From positions 1 to 6,050 of the forward strand of contig CAVIBB010000122.1 of assembly GCA_963640745.1 (NCBI GenBank): a stretch of 6,050 nt of DNA, written 5' to 3'. Positions 1 through 4,546 of this stretch are shown here, one piece after another. Each line of letters opens with the position of its first letter. The first letter of the stretch is position 1. Origin of the DNA: Paratractidigestivibacter sp963640745. GTDB lineage: Bacteria > Actinomycetota > Coriobacteriia > Coriobacteriales > Atopobiaceae. The notes beneath the pieces were generated by a model. That model ran no database searches. It saw only the letters and a list, made by a program, of their open reading frames with translations, and had not been told where the DNA came from. The translations under genes were made by a program, and so were the position numbers.

Positions 1-404
1 GCCTCGGCGGGAGCGGAAGCCTGCTCGGCGGCAGCGTCGGCCATCGAGACGACCTTGTCGGTCACGTCGGTCACGGCGTCGCTGACCTGCGCGGAGGTCT
101 GCGCGACGACGTCGGAGAGGGAGTCGCGGAGCTGATCCATGCGCTCGCGGGCGGCGTCGACCTTGGCGCGGAGCTCGTCGGTCTTGGCGTCGACGGTCGG
201 GCGGACGCCGGAAACCTGGTCCTCGACGGCCTGGCCGGCGCGCTCGTAGGTGTCGACGGCGGAATCCCAGGCATCGTTCATCGCGTCAGCGGCCATCGCG
301 CGGGACTCGGCACCGGAGCGCGGGGCGATCATGATGCCGGCAACGACGCCAGCGGCGGCTCCGAAGATGCTGCCAAGAATAAAGCCGGTGGTCTTCTTGC
401 TCAT
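1..404 (-). CDS. YtxH-family membrane protein (partial, C-terminus off-window)
   Basis: This is the N-terminal 134 residues of a small protein that runs off the left edge without a stop. It begins MSKKTTGF. Residues 6-27 form one Gly/Ala-rich hydrophobic segment, followed at 26-34 by IAPRSGAES, matching the hallmark APxSG-type motif after the membrane helix in YtxH proteins. The rest is a charged heptad-like helix rich in Ala, Asp, Val, Glu and Gln (about residues 35-130), consistent with a coiled coil exposed to the cytoplasm. The start is supported by GGAGG five bases before the ATG at 404. YtxH proteins are small, often stress-associated membrane proteins whose biochemical role is unsettled, so I assign no function. 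It lies 93 bases downstream of the cyanophycin-synthetase-N-like gene with no clear terminator between them, so co-transcription is possible. A different apolipoprotein-like or coiled-coil membrane family is the main alternative. Confidence 0.8.
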   Translation of the reverse strand, partial: MSKKTTGFILGSIFGAAAGVVAGIMIAPRSGAESRAMAADAMNDAWDSAVDTYERAGQAVEDQVSGVRPTVDAKTDELRAKVDAARERMDQLRDSLSDVVAQTSAQVSDAVTDVTDKVVSMADAAAEQASAPAE

Positions 405-497
405 GGGATCCTCCAAAATGGTTGGCTGCTTGCTTGCTGCACTAGGTACCTCTTACCCAATAAAACGCTGGTAAAGGCAGGAGATACCGGGTTAACG
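405..497 (-). other. Short intergenic gap with YtxH ribosome binding site
   Basis: The 93 bases between the acidic-tail gene and the YtxH gene hold a GGAGG ribosome binding site just before the YtxH start. An imperfect inverted repeat (CCTTTACC and GGTAAGAGG on the minus strand, about 447-475) has no T-run after it. I see neither a convincing terminator nor a convincing promoter, so readthrough from the upstream gene is the simplest reading. Confidence 0.4.
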
Positions 498-1628
498 TTA
501 TCGAACGAGGCGCGGACGGGGGACGTTCTCCATACCCCAGTCGTCGGCAGGGGGCTCAGACTCAGGTGCGGGCTCCGGCTCGACGGCGGGCTCGAGCTCG
601 GCCGCCGGCTCGGGCTCAGGTGCGGGCTCCGGCTCAGCTTCCGGCTCAGCTTCCGGCTCGGAGGAAGGGGCGACCTCATCGGCCGGGTCGGCCTCGGGCT
701 CTGCCGAGAAAACCTCGGCGTCTACTTCCTCGTTGGCCTCGGGCTCGAACACCTCGTCCTGCTCGGACTCGGACAGGTCTTCGGAAGCGTCCTCCTCCCC
801 GAAGAGCCCGGGGAAGTCGCTCGCCGGCGAGTCGCAAACAACGTCGTCGTATGCGTCAACCGGAACAGCTTCCTCCTCGGCGGCGGGCACCGCGGCCGGG
901 TCGCACTCGGGCACAACCGGGTCGGCGGCAAGAATCGCCTCGACCTCGCCCTCATCGATTGCGCGCTCGACAAACTCGGAAGCCGGGGCCTGCTCGGCGG
1001 CCGGCTCTTCCTGGGAATCGGCCTCAGCCCCAGCGTCCTCAGTCGCGGCGTCGACGGTTTCGGGCTCTGCAGCCTCAGCGACCTGCTGAGCGCCGTTGCT
1101 CTCGCCCGCAACCGGCTCCGGCCCGCCGATAATCTCCTCCTCGTCGCGAGGCTCGGGCTCCGGAAGGCTCCCGACGAGCCCCGTAAGGCCGGCGGCGATG
1201 GCGTCCACGTCGGGCTTCGGCTCGCCGCCGCCCGAGAACGCCCACTGCATGATCCACGCGGCGGACGAGAGGGCGCCGACCACGAGCACGTCGTCAACGC
1301 ACTTGAACGTGAGCTGATACGTGCGCTCCCCGAGCTCGGCGGTCTGCCCGCACGAGATGTCCCCGGCGATATCGGTCCTGGCAAGAAGCTCAACCGTCAC
1401 GTGCTCGAGCAGGTGCGCGAGCTCGGTCGAGCCCATGACCTCGCCGAAGTTACCCGACTCGTCGCCCAGGCAGACGTGGTCGCGAAGCTGCGGCATGACC
1501 TCCCAAACGCGGGTCGTGCCCTCAAGGTCCTCGTGCGTCATGACGGGGGCGTTGGGAGCGAGCTCGACGATGGCGTCGAGGTTCTTCGGGCCAACGGTGA
1601 CCTTCTTTATCTCAAACAGCTGAGCCAT
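498..1628 (-). CDS. Stand-alone cyanophycin-synthetase N-domain-like protein with long acidic tail
   Basis: This is a 376-residue protein. Residues 1-135 look globular. They follow the pattern of the N-terminal domain of cyanophycin synthetase (CphA): an N-terminal strand with VGPKNLDAI, then VMPQLRDHVCL (44-54), an LLEHVTVEL helix (73-81) matching the CphA IEHVALEL region, a Cys-Gly segment (93-94), a YQLTF strand (104-108), and a final Ala-rich helix. The ATP-grasp and Mur-ligase domains of CphA are absent. From about residue 153 to 361 the chain is low-complexity Glu/Pro/Ala/Asp, probably disordered and strongly acidic; the last 13 residues (WGMENVPRPRLVR) turn basic. I chose the start at 1628 because AGAGGGG lies five bases upstream; the ATG at 1643 would add only MRGAA and has no such site. 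There is no signal peptide or membrane helix, so it is probably cytoplasmic. It sits between the CorC-like gene and a YtxH gene. The domain match is by eye and from memory; the function is unknown. Confidence 0.85.
   Translation of the reverse strand: MAQLFEIKKVTVGPKNLDAIVELAPNAPVMTHEDLEGTTRVWEVMPQLRDHVCLGDESGNFGEVMGSTELAHLLEHVTVELLARTDIAGDISCGQTAELGERTYQLTFKCVDDVLVVGALSSAAWIMQWAFSGGGEPKPDVDAIAAGLTGLVGSLPEPEPRDEEEIIGGPEPVAGESNGAQQVAEAAEPETVDAATEDAGAEADSQEEPAAEQAPASEFVERAIDEGEVEAILAADPVVPECDPAAVPAAEEEAVPVDAYDDVVCDSPASDFPGLFGEEDASEDLSESEQDEVFEPEANEEVDAEVFSAEPEADPADEVAPSSEPEAEPEAEPEPAPEPEPAAELEPAVEPEPAPESEPPADDWGMENVPRPRLVR
561..659. repeat. Short direct repeats in the acidic-tail coding region
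   Basis: A 21-bp direct repeat occurs at 561-581 and 615-635, offset by 54 bases (18 codons). It is followed by a tandem array of the 12-bp unit cggctcagcttc at 630-641 and 642-653, with a half unit to 659. All periods are multiples of three, so changes in copy number keep the frame and only alter the number of Glu-Pro/Glu-Ala blocks. This suggests the tail length varies between strains through slippage or recombination. Confidence 0.85.
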
Positions 1629-1633
1629 CGCGG

Positions 1634-1640
1634 CCCCTCT
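1634..1640 (-). promoter_or_regulatory. Ribosome binding site that decides the start at 1628
   Basis: AGAGGGG on the minus strand lies five bases before the ATG at 1628. The longer alternative start (ATG at 1643) has no purine-rich site upstream. This favours the MAQLFEIKK start. Confidence 0.65.
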
Positions 1641-1679
1641 CATTCATGCCCGCTGCTCGGGCGTCGCGCAATTCTCTTT

Positions 1680-1685
1680 ATTGTA
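1680..1685 (-). promoter_or_regulatory. Possible -10 element upstream of the cyanophycin-synthetase-N-like gene
   Basis: TACAAT on the minus strand matches the -10 consensus at five of six positions and lies in the 78-base gap after the CorC-like gene, about 52 bases before the start at 1628. No good -35 hexamer sits 16-18 bases upstream; the nearby TTGAC is directly adjacent and cannot serve. It is therefore a weak candidate for an internal promoter. Confidence 0.25.
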
Positions 1686-1706
1686 GTCAACGAGAGCCGA
1701 GGCGGA

Positions 1707-3050
1707 CTAATCCTTCTCGGCAGCCGTCTTCTTATCGTCCTCGGCCGACTCGTCGCTTTCCGCCGCGGGCTCGGGCGCCGTGACGCGGAGCAGACTCACG
1801 CGGCGGCCGCGCATGGACTGCACGCGGAAGAAATAGCCGTCCTTCTCATAGAGGTCACCAGGGTGCGGGACTTTGTCCGCAAGCTCGAGCACGTAGCCGG
1901 CAACCGTCTCGTACTCCTCGTTGTCCTCGATGGGCCAGCCGAGCTCAATCGCGTCGTCAATCGAGAAACGGCCGTCTACCAGCCACTCGTTGTCGGAAAG
2001 CTTGGTCAGGTACTTGTTGTCGGGGTCGAACTCGTCCTCAATCTCGCCGACGATCTCCTCAACGATGTCCTCGAGCGTGAGTACACCCGCGGTGCCGCCG
2101 TACTCGTCAACGACGATGACCATCTGGTCGTGGCTCGTCTGCATCTCGGAGAGCAGCGGGATGATGTCCTTGGTGTCGGGCACGTAGTTTGCGGTGCGCA
2201 TGTAATCGCCGATGAGCGCGCCGCCCTTGCCGCCGTCGATGATGGGGCTGATGATGTCCTTGATGTGGGCGATGCCGATCACGCGGTCAACGGAGCCGTG
2301 GTAGACGGGCACGCGCGAGAAGCCGGTGCGGCGCATAAGGCCGAGCACCTCGTTCAAGTTCTTGGTGTCCTCGACGCAGGTCATGTCCACACGCGGGATC
2401 ATGACCTCGCGGGCGATGGTATCGCCAAGGTCGATGACCTCGTGAATCATGGACTTCTCCTCCTCGGAGAGGTCGTCGGAGTCGGTGACCATGTACTTGA
2501 GCTCCTCCTCCGACACGTCCTGGCGGTCATCGGCGGACTTGATGCCGAGAATGGCCGCGAGGCCGGCGGCGGACTTGGAAGTGAGCCACACGAGCGGGGT
2601 CGCGATCTTCATGAAGCCGCGGATGGGGCCGGCCACGGACTTGGCCACGGACTCGGCATTGGCCAGAGCCAAGCGCTTGGGAACGAGCTCGCCCACAACG
2701 GTCGAGACGTAGGCCACGATGAGCGTGATGGCCACGACGGCGACGGTGCCGGCGACGCCTTCGGCCAGACCCAGACCGACGAGCCAGCTCGCCAGCGGGT
2801 CGGAAAGGCTCGTGGCGGCGAAGGCCGAGGAAGCGAAGCCCACGAGCGTGATGGCGACCTGGATGGTCGCCAGGAACTGGTCGGAGTCGGACGAGAGGTC
2901 AAGGGCGTTCTTCGCGCGTTTGTCGCCCTCCTCGGCCTCAGGCTCGAGAAGCGCCCTCTTTGCGGTGGTCACCGCCATCTCGGATGCAGAGAAGAATCCG
3001 TTAACCAGCGTAAGAACAAACGTGACAATGATGCTAATGGCTACGTCCAT
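1707..3050 (-). CDS. CNNM/CorC-type (hemolysin-family) membrane protein with CBS domains
   Basis: This is a complete 447-residue protein with the usual architecture and length of the family. The DUF21/CNNM membrane domain spans about 1-170, with hydrophobic segments near 3-22, 60-80, 99-118 and 141-170. Characteristic motifs are NGFFSASEMA (17-26) and VGELVPKRLALANAE (119-133). A tandem CBS pair covers about 205-335, starting at REVMIPRVDM (214-223) and ending in VDEYGGTAGVLTLEDIVEEI (314-333). A CorC_HlyC C-terminal domain follows at about 346-424, then an acidic/lysine tail ending AAEKD. Family members are linked to magnesium or cobalt export and magnesium homeostasis; the 'hemolysin' label is historical and is not evidence of haemolysis. 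The CBS pair suggests control by adenine nucleotides. The ATG at 3050 has a perfect AAGGAGGT upstream, but 13-14 bases away, and the leader contains a strong stem-loop. It is the first gene after the repeat-bearing gap. The exact ion is not determinable from the sequence. Confidence 0.95.
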   Translation of the reverse strand: MDVAISIIVTFVLTLVNGFFSASEMAVTTAKRALLEPEAEEGDKRAKNALDLSSDSDQFLATIQVAITLVGFASSAFAATSLSDPLASWLVGLGLAEGVAGTVAVVAITLIVAYVSTVVGELVPKRLALANAESVAKSVAGPIRGFMKIATPLVWLTSKSAAGLAAILGIKSADDRQDVSEEELKYMVTDSDDLSEEEKSMIHEVIDLGDTIAREVMIPRVDMTCVEDTKNLNEVLGLMRRTGFSRVPVYHGSVDRVIGIAHIKDIISPIIDGGKGGALIGDYMRTANYVPDTKDIIPLLSEMQTSHDQMVIVVDEYGGTAGVLTLEDIVEEIVGEIEDEFDPDNKYLTKLSDNEWLVDGRFSIDDAIELGWPIEDNEEYETVAGYVLELADKVPHPGDLYEKDGYFFRVQSMRGRRVSLLRVTAPEPAAESDESAEDDKKTAAEKD

Positions 3051-3112
3051 GCGCGATTGCGCGACCTCCTTGGGTCGATGGTCAGATACGGCCGCGCGCA
3101 GGACGTCTGCGC
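3051..3112 (-). promoter_or_regulatory. Structured leader and long-spaced ribosome binding site of the CorC-like gene
   Basis: On the minus strand, GCGCAG and CTGCGC pair around a five-base loop (3096-3112). The stem can extend outward with GCCGC (3091-3095) and GCGGC (3115-3119) across a two-base bulge. No T-run follows, so it is not a normal terminator. Downstream lies AAGGAGG (3065-3071), then a 14-base spacer to the ATG that itself can form GCGC-AATC-GCGC (3051-3062). The spacer is longer than usual, and no alternative start codon lies nearer in frame. Confidence 0.5.
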
Positions 3113-3130
3113 ACGCGGCTTAAAGCTTGG

Positions 3131-3139
3131 ATTTTAGCA
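3131..3139 (-). promoter_or_regulatory. Candidate extended -10 promoter for the CorC-like gene
   Basis: The minus strand reads TGCTAAAAT, an extended -10 element (TGn followed by a five-of-six match to TATAAT). Transcription would start near 3124 and give a leader of about 74 bases containing the stem-loop at 3091-3119. No clear -35 hexamer is seen at 16-18 bases, which an extended -10 can tolerate. Confidence 0.45.
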
Positions 3140-3292
3140 GGTCGAATCCTACAGCTTGTTTCATACCCATTGCGACGGTGTCAGCCCTTGCCAGCCGGCC
3201 GCCCCACGTGCTTCCGAGCCTCGGGGCGGGCCGCCCAAATATCCCCGCAGGACGGTGATGCCCCCCTCCCGCAGGTTCGGCGTCGCTTTGCG
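3140..3292. other. Non-coding gap with a GC-rich inverted repeat, no gene seen
   Basis: Nothing here looks like a real gene; reading frames crossing it lack recognisable protein features. GGCCGCCCC (3197-3205) can pair with GGGGCGG-G-CC (3223-3232) around a 17-base loop with one bulged G. There is no T-run on either side, so a Rho-independent terminator is not supported. Together with the leader below and the repeat cluster above, this makes up the roughly 430-base gap between the CorC-like and nuclease-like genes. Confidence 0.5.
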
Positions 3293-3508
3293 CTGCAAAG
3301 TTTTAATTCAAGTGCGACGTTGAAGGGATTCCCGTGCAAGGTTTTGCACCAAGTGCAACGCAGAAATGGGCTCTAAGCCCCTTATAAAGGCTCAAATGAG
3401 GCATAAACCCTACCTTTTAAGCCATAGGACCCCTTTTCTACGCAGCACTTGACGCAAAACTTTGCAGCGACTTGCCCGTTACGTCGCACTTGGCGCAAAA
3501 CCTTGCAC
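3293..3508. repeat. Cluster of four 27-bp repeats in mirrored pairs
   Basis: There are four copies of one 27-bp sequence: two on the plus strand (A 3293-3319, B 3334-3360) and two on the minus strand (C 3441-3467, D 3482-3508). The shared pattern is STGCAARGTTTT, four variable bases (mostly GCRY), then CAAGTGC and a final NNCG that is usually RACG. Start-to-start spacing is exactly 41 bp in each pair, with 14-bp gaps. The 80-bp centre (3361-3440) is AT-richer than the genes and itself shows imperfect mirror symmetry (CGCAGAAATGGG near 3359-3370 against the complement of the segment ending near 3442). In copy B the first half is a perfect hairpin or dyad, GTGCAA-GGTT-TTGCAC. The whole can be read as a 216-bp imperfect palindrome. 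Copy D lies inside the 3' end of the nuclease-like gene. It could be a dispersed intergenic repeat, a multi-site operator or a large terminator hairpin; no transposase is present. Confidence 0.85.
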
Positions 3509-4465
3509 GGCACGCCAGCGCATCTCCTCCTGAGCCCTCAGCACAGCGACGCTTGGCGCGGGCCGACGCACCCCCAACGCTTCTTGCAGGTCCGCCATGA
3601 AGGCGCCGAGCTTGACATCGCTTCGAAGCACCTCGTTGGTCATCACGAACACCCTATGTCCCATGCTCTCAAGCACGCGGCGTCGCGCCTCATCGTGCTC
3701 CTTTTCCTGCGGCGTAAGGTGATGGGCGTTGCTGTCGTATTCCAAAGCCACATTCCTATCGGGCCATAAGAAATCCGGTCGAATTACAGCCTGGCCTAAA
3801 GCGGGACGCTGCGCCTTTGGAACCTTGACCTCGGCGTTCATTTTGAATCCCCGCAGGCCATACCCGCCCTTTCGCCGAGAGAGGCTCAGCAAAAGGGCAA
3901 CATCCGTCTCGCGAGACGAATTGGACCCGTCAACCACGAGATCAAGCGAGTTGTACGCTCTCCTTCCTCCGCGCGTCCCAAGGGCCTGGGCGGCGGACGC
4001 ATACGCCTTGAGCTCGGCAACCGAGGACAAGGGCGACAAATCCTGAGCACCCTCATCGGCGCCTGTGGGCGGCAACCCGTACGAGCCGCACATCTCGTAG
4101 GCCAGCGCCGCAAGCTCGACCTCATTCAACAGGCTCGCAAGCTGCACGAATACGGCCTCAAAAGAACAAACCCATGCATCGTCGTCCAGTTTGGTGAGTT
4201 GCCCCGAGAGCGGGCCCGACCACACGCGGTCGTTCAGGGCATCGCAATGGCGGCGCTTGCCGCGCTCTGTCACGACACCATCGAGGGGCGCACCTGAGCA
4301 GCACAGGTCCGCCGCCCTTTTTACGCGAGGCATAAGGTCGTCGTCCCGGCACATTCCATAGACGACGCCTTCCGGATCCATCGCCGGGCCCGCTCCCGCG
4401 ATGCGAGCGGCACGCCAAAAGTCCAGTGCGGAGCCATAACCAATGATCAACTCTCGGTCGGTCAA
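3479..4465 (-). CDS. DUF559/Vsr-like nuclease-fold protein with N-terminal AbiEi-like region
   Basis: The open frame reaches an ATG at 4540 (353 residues), but that extension crosses the terminator of the gene upstream, so I prefer the TTG at 4465 (328 residues), preceded by GGGGGCAAG. TTG at 4450 is also possible. Numbered from 4465, YGSALDFWR (10-18) and VWSGPL (81-86) lie in an N-terminal region of a kind often found with AbiEi-like winged-helix proteins in Coriobacteriia and other Actinobacteria (my recollection). The C-terminal domain (about 184-300) resembles DUF559/Vsr-type PD-(D/E)xK nucleases: SRETD (184-188), RPDFLW (229-234), EYDSNAHH (242-249), HDEARRR (257-263), then GHRVFVMTNEVL. 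Candidate metal ligands are E186, D231, E242 and D244; an aspartate stands where the classical motif has lysine. The final nine residues, VQGFAPSAT, are encoded exactly by repeat copy D. No methylase or partner toxin is adjacent. Activity is not shown; a DNA-binding defence or regulatory role is inference. Confidence 0.8.
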   Translation of the reverse strand: MTDRELIIGYGSALDFWRAARIAGAGPAMDPEGVVYGMCRDDDLMPRVKRAADLCCSGAPLDGVVTERGKRRHCDALNDRVWSGPLSGQLTKLDDDAWVCSFEAVFVQLASLLNEVELAALAYEMCGSYGLPPTGADEGAQDLSPLSSVAELKAYASAAQALGTRGGRRAYNSLDLVVDGSNSSRETDVALLLSLSRRKGGYGLRGFKMNAEVKVPKAQRPALGQAVIRPDFLWPDRNVALEYDSNAHHLTPQEKEHDEARRRVLESMGHRVFVMTNEVLRSDVKLGAFMADLQEALGVRRPAPSVAVLRAQEEMRWRAVQGFAPSAT

Positions 4466-4483
4466 CTTGCCCCCAATCCGCAG

Positions 4484-4520
4484 GTGAGAAGAAGCGCCGA
4501 CCCTGGGGAGGGCCGGCGCT
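4484..4520 (-). terminator. Rho-independent terminator of the EF-G-like gene
   Basis: The arms AGCGCCG-A-CCCT (4493-4504) and AGGG-C-CGGCGCT (4509-4520) give seven plus four base pairs with one mismatch and a GGGG loop (plus-strand reading). On the minus strand the stem is followed by TTCTTCTC (4485-4492). It begins 27 bases after the stop codon of the EF-G-like gene. The tail is T-rich rather than a pure T-run, so termination may be partial. Confidence 0.8.
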
Positions 4521-4546
4521 CTCTTGCAGAGACTTTGCACTCGGCG

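Noticed and set aside
566..1132. An Arg/Pro-rich open frame on the plus strand opposite the acidic tail, and similar frames on the minus strand.
   Set aside because: These are alternative-frame readings of the Glu/Pro/Ala-rich repeat region; extreme composition and no independent start signals.
1401..3137. A 578-residue open frame on the plus strand opposite the CorC-like gene.
   Set aside because: It lies antisense to a gene with clear family motifs along its full length. Its translation is His/Asp/Val/Leu/Gly-rich with no recognisable domain, as expected from the complement of high-GC coding DNA.
3137..3153. A T-arm-like sequence (GCAGG-TCGAAT-CCTAC) suggesting a tRNA.
   Set aside because: The loop is one base short, one stem pair is mismatched, and no acceptor, D or anticodon arm can be placed upstream.
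3197..3232. A GC-rich inverted repeat considered as a terminator for the nuclease-like gene.
   Set aside because: It has a 17-base loop and a bulge, and no T-run follows on either strand.
3170..3376. A 68-residue plus-strand open frame across the repeat region.
   Set aside because: Its second half is just a translation of repeat copies A and B, there is no good ribosome binding site, and no protein family is recognisable.
3293..3508. A CRISPR array, because of four regularly spaced 27-bp repeats.
   Set aside because: Two copies are inverted, gaps are 14, 80 and 14 bases rather than uniform spacers, repeats are imperfect, and there are no cas genes.
4526..4540. A possible fifth repeat copy (GTGCAAAGTCTCTGC on the minus strand) before the terminator.
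   Set aside because: It matches only the first part of the 27-bp unit with an extra base, and lacks the CAAGTGC half; likely chance.
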